45,620 bases of DNA from assembly GCA_026418195.1 (NCBI GenBank), contig JAOABU010000011.1, forward strand, positions 1 through 45,620, written 5' to 3'. The DNA is from Spirochaetota bacterium. Its GTDB lineage: Bacteria > Spirochaetota > Spirochaetia > DTKZ01. The notes beneath the pieces are model-generated. The model saw only the letters and a program-made list of their open reading frames with translations. It had not been told where the DNA came from and searched no databases. This document shows, piece after piece, positions 1 through 9,206 of this stretch (position 1 is the stretch's first letter; every line of letters begins with the position of its first letter). A program made the translations under genes and the position numbers.

Positions 1-1041
1 GATCAATAATTGTCGAGAATCTTTGCCATACCCACTCAGAAAAAGGAACTGTTCATCCGGAAGAATCCCTATAAGTTCATAGATCAGAGGCATTTCTACC
101 GGATCTGAAGAACTCTTCAATCTCAGGATAGTCTGATTTTCTGGTACATCAAAAAGTTCTTTGAACCCTCCCTCAGGCAAGGTAAAACGAAACATCTTTA
201 TTCCTAACAGTTCTATCCCGTACCGAATCCCCGTCTGAGAGTCCAACCCTTCTTTGAAGTAGCTCACCTTGAAGAATAGGGATGGAGAAACAGGCGAGGG
301 AAGAATGGCATCTAGGTTAGAGTACACTTTTCCCTCATACGGCATAGGAAGATCTTCTAGAGAGAAGGAAAGCTTATATTTCAAAGCCCCATCCGGTGAG
401 AACCAGTATACCATCCATACCGTAGGGGTACGGCAGATAACGACCACCTCTTCTTTTCTTGTCACCTGAAGTCGTTCGATGAATGGAAGGGGAGTTCCAC
501 CAACTCCTTCCTGTCCTAAGTAGCCCTTATATTCACCGTTTTCGAATCTGAGAATGACGTTGTTCAACCGGACACCTAGTTCTTTTTCAAATACACTCCG
601 TTCTTCGGGTAGTTTATCCTCAATATATAGCGTGCCATTGGAAGTTACCGCTATTTTTCCTATTTGGTTAAAAGCATAGGGAAACAACTTCCGATTCGAA
701 ACTACTCCTCCTTTCTCTACTGGAATCTGGATCGGTGGCGGATTCTTTTCGGGATTGTAAAATAGGGCGAGGAGATCTCCATAGGAGGAAAATACCATCA
801 CCTTTCCCGAAGTTCCGTTGGAAATATAGAATCTTCCTTCATGATTCCAAAGACTAGGTTGCACTTGATAGGGACTTTCGTTTATATGGAAAAGGTCTAA
901 CTGGTCCTCCAATTTCCCAAAGGTAAGGTTGAATAGTTCCTCTCTCTCCAACAAGATGGAAGATCTATGCTTACATCCAGAAAACCAAACACTTAGAAAG
1001 ATCAGCAAGAAACTCAAAACGTTTCTACATCCCATACCCAT
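1..1041 (-). CDS. Putative spirochaetal lipoprotein, 3' end truncated by the contig edge (not in the ORF track because no stop is present)
   Basis: Reverse-strand translation from ATG at 1041 (or 1035) is open to base 1: MGMGCRNVLSFLLIFLSVWFSGCKHRSSILLEREELFNLTFGKLEDQLDLFHINESPYQVQPSLWNHEGRFYISNGTSGKVMVFSSYGDLLALFYNPEKNPPPIQ...; hydrophobic N-terminus followed by a relaxed lipobox (FSGC); consensus-like promoter upstream. Confidence 0.85.
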   Translation of the reverse strand, partial: MGMGCRNVLSFLLIFLSVWFSGCKHRSSILLEREELFNLTFGKLEDQLDLFHINESPYQVQPSLWNHEGRFYISNGTSGKVMVFSSYGDLLALFYNPEKNPPPIQIPVEKGGVVSNRKLFPYAFNQIGKIAVTSNGTLYIEDKLPEERSVFEKELGVRLNNVILRFENGEYKGYLGQEGVGGTPLPFIERLQVTRKEEVVVICRTPTVWMVYWFSPDGALKYKLSFSLEDLPMPYEGKVYSNLDAILPSPVSPSLFFKVSYFKEGLDSQTGIRYGIELLGIKMFRFTLPEGGFKELFDVPENQTILRLKSSSDPVEMPLIYELIGILPDEQFLFLSGYGKDSRQLLI

Positions 1042-1047
1042 TGGGGT

Positions 1048-1076
1048 AGTGTAACTAGCCTACTATCCAATGTCAA
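1048..1076 (-). promoter_or_regulatory. Sigma70-like promoter for the left-edge lipoprotein gene
   Basis: Minus strand: TTGACA (1076-1071), 17-nt spacer, TACACT (1053-1048), then 6 nt to ATG (1041). Confidence 0.65.
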
Positions 1077-1078
1077 TC

Positions 1079-1107
1079 TTGACCCATCCGCCACTAAAAG
1101 TTAGATT
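1079..1107 (+). promoter_or_regulatory. Sigma70-like promoter for secA
   Basis: TTGACC (1079-1084), 17-nt spacer, TAGATT (1102-1107), then 6 nt to the secA ATG at 1114; no Shine-Dalgarno sequence. Confidence 0.6.
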
Positions 1108-1113
1108 TCTACT

Positions 1114-3828
1114 ATGGTTCAGAAAATAATCGAGGCCCTTTTTGGGTCGAAAAATGATAAAGATATCTCTTCTTTGCTTCCCTTACTCCATGCGATAAAC
1201 TCGAAGGAACGCTGGGCAATGGGGTTACGGGACGAAGACTTCCCAAAAGAAACTGCTCGACTGAAACACCTTGTTGCCCAGGGGAATTCTCTGGAATCCC
1301 TTCTTCCCGAAGCCTTTGCGTTAGCCCGAGAAGCTGCCCGAAGAATGTTAGGGGAACGGTTGTACGATGTACAGATTCTGGGAGGTATCGTCCTTCACCA
1401 GGGTAAAATTATGGAAATGAAAACAGGTGAAGGGAAGACGATTTCCTCTGTTCCCGCTGCCTATTTAAACGCATTAACGGGTAAAGGGGTCCACATCGTT
1501 ACAGTAAACGATTATCTGGCAGAACGCGATTCTGAATGGATGGGAAGGGTCTACAAGTTCCTTGGCCTATCCGTCGGGGTAGTTCTATCCCAAATGGATA
1601 CAAACGCTCGGAAACTCGCCTACGCTTCGGACATTACCTATGGAACCAACAATGAGTTTGGATTCGATTACCTTCGCGACAATATGCGTTACGATCTAGA
1701 AGGAAGAGTTCAGCGAGGTCACGAGTTCTGCATTATCGATGAAATAGATTCTATCCTGATCGATGAAGCACGGACCCCTTTGATCATTTCGGGTGCTGCA
1801 GAGGACGATACAACGAAAATAATCAATGCCAACAAGGTAGTAAAGTTTTTAGTAGAATGTGAGAAAGACCCAGTGACTGGGGAATACCCAGAGGAACCGA
1901 AGGGCGATTTCAAGATCGATGAAAAGGGAAAACGAATTTCTTTTACTGATGAAGGGTTGAACCATCTGGAAGAAATCCTGCAAGCTCGCAAGATCATTCA
2001 GGGGTCCCTCTTCCTAGACGAGAATTTCGAGTACATCCACTACGTCACTCAAGCCTTACGAGCTCACCACCTCTTCCATAAAGATATCGATTATGTGGTA
2101 CAGGATGGACAAGTGCAAATCGTGGACGAGTTTACGGGAAGGATCCTCTATGGTAGAAGGTACTCGGATGGACTTCACCAGGCCATCGAAGCAAAGGAAA
2201 ATATTCGGGTAGCGGAACGGAACCGAACCCTTGCCACGATTACTTTCCAAAACTTCTTCCGGATGTACAAGAAGATTGCAGGAATGACAGGGACGGCAGA
2301 TACCGAAGCAAAGGAGTTCAACAAGATCTACAACCTCGATGTAGTGGTCATTCCTACCAATCGTCCTGTGATTCGTATAGATGAAGATGACCTGATATAC
2401 CTGAACGAATCGGACAAGTATGAAGCGATCTGTAACGAGATAGAGGAGGTCCATCGTAAAGGACAACCGATTCTAGTGGGTACGATCTCCATCGAAAAAT
2501 CCGAACGCCTCTCCAAGATGCTCCTACGGCGAGGAATACAGCATGAAGTGTTGAACGCTAAAAACCACGCTCGAGAAGCTTTGATCATTGCCGAAGCAGG
2601 GGCTAAAGGTGCGGTTACCATTGCCACGAACATGGCTGGTAGGGGTACGGACATCAAATTAGGGGGGAATCCAGAGTTCCGTGCCCGAAAAAAAGCCGGT
2701 ACCACCGCTTCTGAGGAAGAATACAAAACCGTATATCAGAAAGAGTTTGCCCTATGGCTTGAACAGTATGAAGAAGTGAAACGGCTAGGAGGCCTCTATG
2801 TGTTAGGGACCGAAAGGCACGAGTCTCGGAGAATCGATAACCAACTTCGAGGACGTTCCGGAAGACAGGGGGATCCGGGTAAATCCCGATTCTTCCTATC
2901 CATGGACGATGATCTGATGCGGTTGTTTGGAGGAGGAAAAGGAAACCTAAAAGCTCTGTTGGAAAAAGTTGGGATGCGTCCAGGCGAACCGCTCAACCAT
3001 CCTCTTCTGAATCGATCCATAGAACGAGCGCAAATGAAAGTAGAAGAGCGCAATTTTGAAATTAGAAAACATTTACTGGAGTTTGATGATGTACTGAACG
3101 AACAGCGGAAGTTCATCTATGCTAGAAGGGATGAGATCCTTCAGGATCCCGTACTCATTGAACGGGTGATGTCTACCGCAGAAGAACTTCTTGAAGAAAT
3201 ACTTCTGCCCTATACAAAAACCCGAGGAGAAGATGCGTCTGTACTAGCCGATGTTCTAAAAAAATTGAAAATTACGTTCCAATATATTCCTAGTAAAGCA
3301 GCAGATGATCTCATTGGAACGAACCCCGAAGAGTTCAAAACCTATGTACTGCAAGAACTTCGCCAAGAACTGTATTCTAAGGCAGCTTTGGTGGGCCCAG
3401 AAACCTTTAACTTAATCATTCGGTTCGAGTATCTCAAGGCGATCGATGCGAAATGGCAGGATCATCTAGAAAATCTAGAAGCTCTTAGGGAAGCAGTTTA
3501 CCTCCGCTCCTATGGCCAGAAAAATCCATTACTAGAATACAAATTGGAAGGATTCGAAATCTTCGATCAGCTCCTTTACGATATTCGCACCACCATCGCC
3601 AAAAAGTTATTCCAGATCCGAATCGAAAAGACAAGAGAACGACCTGTACAACCTTCAAAAGTTCCTGCAGGTACAGCTACCCACCATGCGGTGAATGCCT
3701 TCGAAGGTAGCATGCAGGGCGAAAGCCATGTTCAAGTTCGCCGCACCATACCGAAGGTAGGGAGAAATGACCCCTGCCCCTGTGGAAGCGGAAAGAAGTA
3801 CAAGTACTGTCATGGAAGATTTCAGTAA
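1114..3828 (+). CDS. secA: Preprotein translocase ATPase SecA
   Basis: 904 aa; MKTGEGKT Walker [22 protein letters not shown] and [11 protein letters not shown] motifs, C-terminal zinc-binding [14 protein letters not shown]. Confidence 0.98.
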   Translation: MVQKIIEALFGSKNDKDISSLLPLLHAINSKERWAMGLRDEDFPKETARLKHLVAQGNSLESLLPEAFALAREAARRMLGERLYDVQILGGIVLHQGKIMEMKTGEGKTISSVPAAYLNALTGKGVHIVTVNDYLAERDSEWMGRVYKFLGLSVGVVLSQMDTNARKLAYASDITYGTNNEFGFDYLRDNMRYDLEGRVQRGHEFCIIDEIDSILIDEARTPLIISGAAEDDTTKIINANKVVKFLVECEKDPVTGEYPEEPKGDFKIDEKGKRISFTDEGLNHLEEILQARKIIQGSLFLDENFEYIHYVTQALRAHHLFHKDIDYVVQDGQVQIVDEFTGRILYGRRYSDGLHQAIEAKENIRVAERNRTLATITFQNFFRMYKKIAGMTGTADTEAKEFNKIYNLDVVVIPTNRPVIRIDEDDLIYLNESDKYEAICNEIEEVHRKGQPILVGTISIEKSERLSKMLLRRGIQHEVLNAKNHAREALIIAEAGAKGAVTIATNMAGRGTDIKLGGNPEFRARKKAGTTASEEEYKTVYQKEFALWLEQYEEVKRLGGLYVLGTERHESRRIDNQLRGRSGRQGDPGKSRFFLSMDDDLMRLFGGGKGNLKALLEKVGMRPGEPLNHPLLNRSIERAQMKVEERNFEIRKHLLEFDDVLNEQRKFIYARRDEILQDPVLIERVMSTAEELLEEILLPYTKTRGEDASVLADVLKKLKITFQYIPSKAADDLIGTNPEEFKTYVLQELRQELYSKAALVGPETFNLIIRFEYLKAIDAKWQDHLENLEALREAVYLRSYGQKNPLLEYKLEGFEIFDQLLYDIRTTIAKKLFQIRIEKTRERPVQPSKVPAGTATHHAVNAFEGSMQGESHVQVRRTIPKVGRNDPCPCGSGKKYKYCHGRFQ

Positions 3829-3840
3829 CCCTAGGACGCC

Positions 3841-3963
3841 TCACATGGGTAGGGACTTTTCCATGGGGGGATGTGGGTTCGCATGGGCGCGTGCAACAGA
3901 ATACGCATTGAAAAACGCAACCAAAGCAAAGAGTATAACGATTAAAATCGCAACCTTCCTCAT
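3841..3963 (-). CDS. Putative 40-aa secreted or membrane peptide
   Basis: ATG at 3963 preceded by GGGAGGAG; MRKVAILIVILFALVAFFNAYSVARAHANPHPPMEKSLPM*; signal-peptide-like with possible AHA cleavage site; starts 24 nt downstream of the M23 peptidase gene on the same strand. Below the ORF-track size cutoff. Confidence 0.5.
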   Translation of the reverse strand: MRKVAILIVILFALVAFFNAYSVARAHANPHPPMEKSLPM

Positions 3964-3987
3964 AACTCCTCCCAGAATGCGGGTATT

Positions 3988-5031
3988 CTAACGAAAAAAC
4001 TGTATTGGGTCTACTGGATTCCCGTTTTTAAACACAGAAAAGTGAAGGTGCGAGCCTGTGGAGTATCCAGTTGATCCCATTTCTCCAATCACTTCTCCCT
4101 GAGCAACGAACTTCCCGTGAGCAACTAGCACCGTCTGAAGATGAGCGTAAAAAGTCTGAAACCCTCCATCATGGGTAAGAATGATATACCTTCCATAACT
4201 AGGATGTATCCCAATTTTCACAACCTTCCCTGCCATCGCAGCATGCACGGGGGTTCCCGGATCATTGGCGATATCTAACCCATTATGGAATCTGCGTACC
4301 CCTGTAAAAGGATCTGCCCGTACCCCAAAAGTAGAAGTAATCCTTCCTGAGGTGGGGAACAAGAACAAATCGCCTAAGATACGTTTCAGTTCCATCTCGG
4401 GCAATCTAGCTCCTGGAATGAAAAGTTTCATCCCGGGATGAATGATGGAAGATCCTAAGTCGTTTGTGTCTACCAAGTATCGTACGTTGGTATTGTATAA
4501 TGCACTGATCTTGGAGAGGGAATCTCCACGATTCACCTTATACAGGATTCCGTCCTTGTTAGGGATGATCAGCTCTGTACCCGCGGGAATCTTTCTGGCA
4601 TCGGTGATCTCATTCATGCTGATAAGAGTATCCAGACGAATCCCGTGCTTTCGGGCTACTTCTTGAAGGGTTTCTCCCGGTTTCAATTTATACGTTCGTA
4701 GGGCGAGTTCTGGGAATTGTTCCGCCTTTGGCGGCTGATAAGGGATCTCTTTCTCCTGGGGGTCGAACAAGCTGGAAATCAGAATCTGTTCAAGCTCTGA
4801 TTCCACTGGAAGTTCGATTTCGTTCCCTCTTGCCCAAAGAGAGAGGGAAGACATTCCACTCTCCATTAAGCCCATGGTAAGAGCGATTCCTAACCCAATC
4901 CACACAAAGGGAATACGAAAGGCTACCTTTTGTATAGTTATTTTGAACCTGTGGGAAAGAATAGCGATCTTTACCTTATTGTGCAGGGAAACCCTTCTCT
5001 TCACATCCTGATTGATCAATTCTAACATCAT
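3988..5031 (-). CDS. LysM-containing M23 (LytM-type) peptidase, membrane anchored
   Basis: Two LysM-like segments (YKLKPGETLQEVARKHGIRLDTLISMN; YKVNRGDSLSKISALYNTNVRYLVDTN) and an M23 domain (RFHNGLDIANDPGTPVHAAMAGKV...GSHLHFSVFKNGNPVDP). Confidence 0.93.
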   Translation of the reverse strand: MMLELINQDVKRRVSLHNKVKIAILSHRFKITIQKVAFRIPFVWIGLGIALTMGLMESGMSSLSLWARGNEIELPVESELEQILISSLFDPQEKEIPYQPPKAEQFPELALRTYKLKPGETLQEVARKHGIRLDTLISMNEITDARKIPAGTELIIPNKDGILYKVNRGDSLSKISALYNTNVRYLVDTNDLGSSIIHPGMKLFIPGARLPEMELKRILGDLFLFPTSGRITSTFGVRADPFTGVRRFHNGLDIANDPGTPVHAAMAGKVVKIGIHPSYGRYIILTHDGGFQTFYAHLQTVLVAHGKFVAQGEVIGEMGSTGYSTGSHLHFSVFKNGNPVDPIQFFR

Positions 5032-5047
5032 ATACCTTATTCCCTTA

Positions 5048-5076
5048 TCGACAGGATTAAAACGAGCGATTATAGT
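5048..5076 (+). promoter_or_regulatory. Sigma70-like promoter for lepB-ftsI-maf; overlaps a minus-strand TATAAT (5074-5069) facing the M23 gene
   Basis: TCGACA (5048-5053), 17-nt spacer, TATAGT (5071-5076) in the divergent intergenic region. Confidence 0.5.
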
Positions 5077-5088
5077 AGAAAATACACT

Positions 5089-5508
5089 TTGGGAAGCAGA
5101 GGGGCCTTTTTGGAAACGGTAAGAGGAGTACTGGCGGCAATTTCCCTATTTGTATGTTTACGTCTCTTTTTCCTTGAAACTTATTCAGTGGAAGGTCGTT
5201 CCATGGAACCTAGTATTCCTTCCCAAGGAATCGTGTTGATCAATAAACTAGCGTATGGTCTACGGATGCCTGGTTCTAGAAAATACCTTTTTCAATGGGG
5301 ACATCCTGAACAGGAGGACATCATTCTCGTAAAGGATCCTATAACCAATACTCTCTCCATAAAACGATGTATCCGAATCACTCCGTATGGTTTTTTTGTA
5401 CAAGGGGATAACCTTTCTTTTTCAGTAGACTCTCGCCTGTACGGTTCTATACCGATAGAACAGGTATGGGGTAAGGTGATTCTCACAATTCCTGGAAGAG
5501 GGAAATGA
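5089..5508 (+). CDS. lepB: Minimal type I signal peptidase (S26)
   Basis: 139 aa; SMEPS catalytic Ser motif, SIKRCIR catalytic Lys motif, QGDNLSFSVDSRLYG box. TTG at 5089 as given; TTG at 5110 has a better placed AGAGGGG and may be the true start. Confidence 0.88.
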   Translation: MGSRGAFLETVRGVLAAISLFVCLRLFFLETYSVEGRSMEPSIPSQGIVLINKLAYGLRMPGSRKYLFQWGHPEQEDIILVKDPITNTLSIKRCIRITPYGFFVQGDNLSFSVDSRLYGSIPIEQVWGKVILTIPGRGK

Positions 5509-7379
5509 CAGAAAACCTTCGTAACAGACGTTTTCGAATTGTTGTGATTGCATTAGGAATATTTTCCCTAATTATTCTTTTTCAATTCGGCTTTATCATG
5601 CTGGGTGGAGATGGAATTGGAATCGATTCTCAGATCAGTCTTCCCCCTGTAGAACGGGGACCCATTCTGGATCGAAACGGAAGGATTCTTGCTATCCAGA
5701 CCAAGCTCAACTCAGTGAGCGCATGGGTGCCCAATGTAACGCAACCAGAAGAAACCAGCAAGATCTTGGGGGAGATCCTCAATATCCCCGAAGAACAGAT
5801 TCTGGAAAAATTTAAAACGAATACGGGTTTCCTATTCATCAAACGAAAGATTTCACCAACGGAGAACAGTAGAATACTATCCCATCTGACCGAGGGAAGA
5901 TTGGAAGGTATTTCTTTAGTTCCTGAGTTTGGCAGAAACTATCCTGCGAAAAGTATAGCTTCCCATGTGATTGGATACGTGGGAGTGGACAATATCGGAC
6001 TAGATGGATTGGAATACACCTTCAATCAAGAACTTACTCCTCCTGTAATCGGGAATTCCCAAGAAATGGTGTATGGGAATCAGCTGTTCCTAACCATCGA
6101 TCTCGCCATACAACAAGCAGTAGAAAAAATCGCCGAGGATACGTATACGGAGCAAAAGGCCTCGTCTGTAATGATCCTAGTAGCTGAAGCGAAAACAGGG
6201 GACATCCTTGCCTATGCGTCCCTACCCAATTATGACCCCAACATTCTCGCGTCCTTGAATCCTGCCACGATGAAGAATAAACCGATATCGCTTCTTTATG
6301 AACCCGGTTCAGTATTCAAAGTATTCTCTATGGCTTCTCTTCTAGAACTAGGGTTAGTACGAGAGGAGGATACGTTTTTCTGTAATGGGTACTATGAGAA
6401 ATTAGCTCCGGATGGGAAAACCGTCCGAATCAACTGTTTAGGCCGACATGGAAATGTAACGATCCGAGATATCCTCAAATACTCCTGTAATGCAGGAGCT
6501 GCGTACGCTTCAGACAAAGCCAGTAGTGAATCCTTCTACCGTATGTTAAAATTGTTTGGGTTTGGGGAAACAACGGGGATTCCTCTAAATGGGGAAGAGC
6601 CGGGAACCCTGAGACCCCCTCGCAACTGGTCCATCCGTTCTAAACCTACCATCGCTATCGGGCAAGAGGTAGCTGTAACGGCCATCCAGATGGTAAAGGC
6701 TGCTACGGCCTTAGCTAATGAAGGTGTTCTTCTGCAACCCCACATCGTGAAGAAACTCTTGACTCCAGATGGTAGACTGATCAAAGAATACCCCCGAGAA
6801 CCGGTCTATCAGGTAATCTCTCCCCATACCGCCCGGCAAATCCTCCAGTATATGGCTTCAGTCACGGAGGTAGGTGGTACAGCTACTCGAGCTCAAATTC
6901 CTGGAGTCCGAGTTTCTGCCAAAACAGGCACAGCTCAAATGATGGATCCCCAAACAGGGAAGTATAGTGACACGGCTTTCATAGCCTCCTGCCTCGCCCT
7001 GTTTCCTACGGAGTCTCCACAAGTGATCGTATATGTTGTAGTGGAGGGGCCAAAAGGAGATAGCTATTTCGGAGGCAGGGTCGCTGCTCCCCTCATCCAA
7101 AAGGTGGGAGAGTTTCTGGTTCCATACTTAGGGATCCCCAGAGAAGGTGAACAGGTATACTCCCATCCGGGGATCCTGACCGTACCTCGGGTGACCCTCC
7201 CGCCCTTGAAAGATACGGTCCCCGATTTTACCGGTTTACCCAAGAAAGTTCTTTTACCCCTTCTGAGTAGGAAAGACGTGAAAGTAATCCTTCGAGGGTC
7301 TGGGTGGGTATATCGTCAAACTCCTCCTCCGGGTACACCCATAAAGACAGGGATGGAGATCATCCTGGAGCTACGATGA
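5505..7379 (+). CDS. ftsI: Class B penicillin-binding protein / FtsI-like transpeptidase with C-terminal PASTA-like domain
   Basis: N-terminal TM helix, EPGSVFKVFS (SxxK), YSCNAG (SxN), AKTGTAQM (KTG); C-terminal VPDFTGLPKKV...QTPPPGTPIKTG. Start overlaps the lepB stop (ATGA). Confidence 0.93.
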   Translation: MTENLRNRRFRIVVIALGIFSLIILFQFGFIMLGGDGIGIDSQISLPPVERGPILDRNGRILAIQTKLNSVSAWVPNVTQPEETSKILGEILNIPEEQILEKFKTNTGFLFIKRKISPTENSRILSHLTEGRLEGISLVPEFGRNYPAKSIASHVIGYVGVDNIGLDGLEYTFNQELTPPVIGNSQEMVYGNQLFLTIDLAIQQAVEKIAEDTYTEQKASSVMILVAEAKTGDILAYASLPNYDPNILASLNPATMKNKPISLLYEPGSVFKVFSMASLLELGLVREEDTFFCNGYYEKLAPDGKTVRINCLGRHGNVTIRDILKYSCNAGAAYASDKASSESFYRMLKLFGFGETTGIPLNGEEPGTLRPPRNWSIRSKPTIAIGQEVAVTAIQMVKAATALANEGVLLQPHIVKKLLTPDGRLIKEYPREPVYQVISPHTARQILQYMASVTEVGGTATRAQIPGVRVSAKTGTAQMMDPQTGKYSDTAFIASCLALFPTESPQVIVYVVVEGPKGDSYFGGRVAAPLIQKVGEFLVPYLGIPREGEQVYSHPGILTVPRVTLPPLKDTVPDFTGLPKKVLLPLLSRKDVKVILRGSGWVYRQTPPPGTPIKTGMEIILELR

Positions 7380-9160
7380 GATCTGAAAGAATTGAACCCA
7401 TCGTCACAAAGAGTGGAGATATTACGGGTGTCTGGAAAGGGGTTACCCTGCACAGCCGAATCGATCCAAGGCGGGAAGCGGAACGAGCAGTGCAAGAAGG
7501 GATTCCTCAGGATTTTGATGGGATCGTAGTGTTAGGATTCGGTCTAGGGTATCATGTGGAAGTGATTCTTTCCCGCTTTCCAAGATCAAAGGTATGGATC
7601 GTGGAACCAGATCTTTCACTCTTTGAAGCTGCATCGGAATTGAGAGATTGTAGTAAGGTTTTAATGAATCCCAATGTCCGGCTCTTTCTGGGATCCGATC
7701 AAAGGATCGTGGATCAATTAGTGCAATCCGTCGAAGATTTTCGTTTTACCCTATACCGGTACAGACCTTCTGTGGAATTTTATAGCGAGTTCTATAAAAA
7801 CCTGGAACGACGATTACATCAGGTCAGGTCTCGCCGACAAGTGAATCTAAACACCCTCGCTCGTTTCGGGAAACTTTGGGTTCGAAATCTCAGTCGTAAT
7901 TTGAACCTTTTATCCCGATACGGGGGAATAGAGACTTTAAACGGGAGGTTCCATTCTTTCCCCGCCTTAGTAATCGCAGCGGGCCCATCCTTGGACGATA
8001 TCCTGCCTCATTTAATAAGATTACGAGAAAAGTTTCTCCTTATCGCCGTAGACACTAGCTATATGAGTTGTGTACGGTTCCATGTGGAACCTGACTTTGT
8101 GGTCGTAATGGATCCTCAATACTGGAACACTAGACACCTCGATCGAGCTGTGCAAAAATCCGCACGTCTAGTTTCAGAACCTTCAACCCATCCAACGATT
8201 TTCCGTAGGTTTCCAGGGAAGACTTTTCTCGCTGGCTCTCTTTTCCCCCTAGGGCATTATCTGCAAGAAAGGATCGGGAAGCGTGCTACGTTGGGAGCAG
8301 GCGGATCGGTTGCTACCAGCGCATGGGATTTTGCACGATTCCTAGGATGCAACCCCATCGTAATGGCAGGATTGGATCTTTCGTTTCCCAACAAACGCAC
8401 TCACTGCAAAGGAAGTTTTTTCGAGGAGAGAATCTTTTCTCTCCGTACGCGACTCGAACCAGAAGAGACACATTTCTTTCGATATCTGCAAGAAGCCTCC
8501 CCCTTATTCAGACCTTCTAATAATGGTCAAGCTGTCCTAACCGATCAACGAATGCTGGTATACCACGATTGGTTTGAGATCCAGGGCAAGCTCCATAGGG
8601 ATACTCGCACATTGACCCTTTCTCGGAATGGATTGAAAATAGAAGGGGTAGACTGGGTTCCCTTAGAAGAAGTCTTGGAATATCCATCCTGCAGAAATAC
8701 AGTGGACGCTATATTGCAAAGTATCGACCAGGAACATCCTGTCCTACCAGACCCATGGAGAATCGAAGAGGGGAAACATGAACTTCTCAGAGGATTAGCG
8801 ACACTGGAGGAACTTGCCCAAGAAGGAATTCGGAGAGCCGAATTACTAAAAACACGTCTTTCACAGCATCTATCTATCGATCTAGATCAATTGAATGAAA
8901 TTGATGAAAATATTCTTTCCCACCAATACCGGAATATTGCAGGTTTCCTTTTAGCAAGAACTCTTATGAGCCTCGAACAGACCAATCCAGCGACAGTAGA
9001 GCAAACCCTTGAAAACTCTCTAAGGATCTACAGAGATCTTTTGGATTCGATTCGTTTTCATAAAGAGATCCTCGATACTCATGACCCCTTCTGGAAAACC
9101 TCTCAAGATTTTGCCCTAAAAACCGATGATTCTAATGGAGGGTCTTTTACTACTCTCTAG
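7376..9160 (+). CDS. DUF115 / MptE-like Maf family protein (putative motility accessory glycosyltransferase)
   Basis: Start MRSERIEPIV at 7376 overlaps the ftsI stop (ATGA); motifs LVIAAGPSLDDI, VMDPQYWN, LGAGGSVATSAWDFARFLGCNPIVMAGLDLSFPNKRTHCKG. Confidence 0.85.
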   Translation: MRSERIEPIVTKSGDITGVWKGVTLHSRIDPRREAERAVQEGIPQDFDGIVVLGFGLGYHVEVILSRFPRSKVWIVEPDLSLFEAASELRDCSKVLMNPNVRLFLGSDQRIVDQLVQSVEDFRFTLYRYRPSVEFYSEFYKNLERRLHQVRSRRQVNLNTLARFGKLWVRNLSRNLNLLSRYGGIETLNGRFHSFPALVIAAGPSLDDILPHLIRLREKFLLIAVDTSYMSCVRFHVEPDFVVVMDPQYWNTRHLDRAVQKSARLVSEPSTHPTIFRRFPGKTFLAGSLFPLGHYLQERIGKRATLGAGGSVATSAWDFARFLGCNPIVMAGLDLSFPNKRTHCKGSFFEERIFSLRTRLEPEETHFFRYLQEASPLFRPSNNGQAVLTDQRMLVYHDWFEIQGKLHRDTRTLTLSRNGLKIEGVDWVPLEEVLEYPSCRNTVDAILQSIDQEHPVLPDPWRIEEGKHELLRGLATLEELAQEGIRRAELLKTRLSQHLSIDLDQLNEIDENILSHQYRNIAGFLLARTLMSLEQTNPATVEQTLENSLRIYRDLLDSIRFHKEILDTHDPFWKTSQDFALKTDDSNGGSFTTL

Positions 9161-9206
9161 ACGGTATGCGAATTGACGTCCAGGCATACCGTTTTTTTTT
9201 TTTTTT
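9161..9206 (+). terminator. Rho-independent terminator of the plus-strand lepB-ftsI-maf operon
   Basis: Perfect 9-bp stem ACGGTATGC (9161-9169) / GCATACCGT (9184-9192), 14-nt loop, T15 run (9192-9206). Confidence 0.93.

Noticed and set aside
269-469. Plus-strand 66-aa ORF
   Set aside because: Antisense to the open minus-strand lipoprotein frame; no motif or ribosome site.
3767-3991. Plus-strand 74-aa ORF overlapping the secA end
   Set aside because: Starts inside the SecA zinc motif in another frame; the minus-strand 40-aa ORF is better supported.
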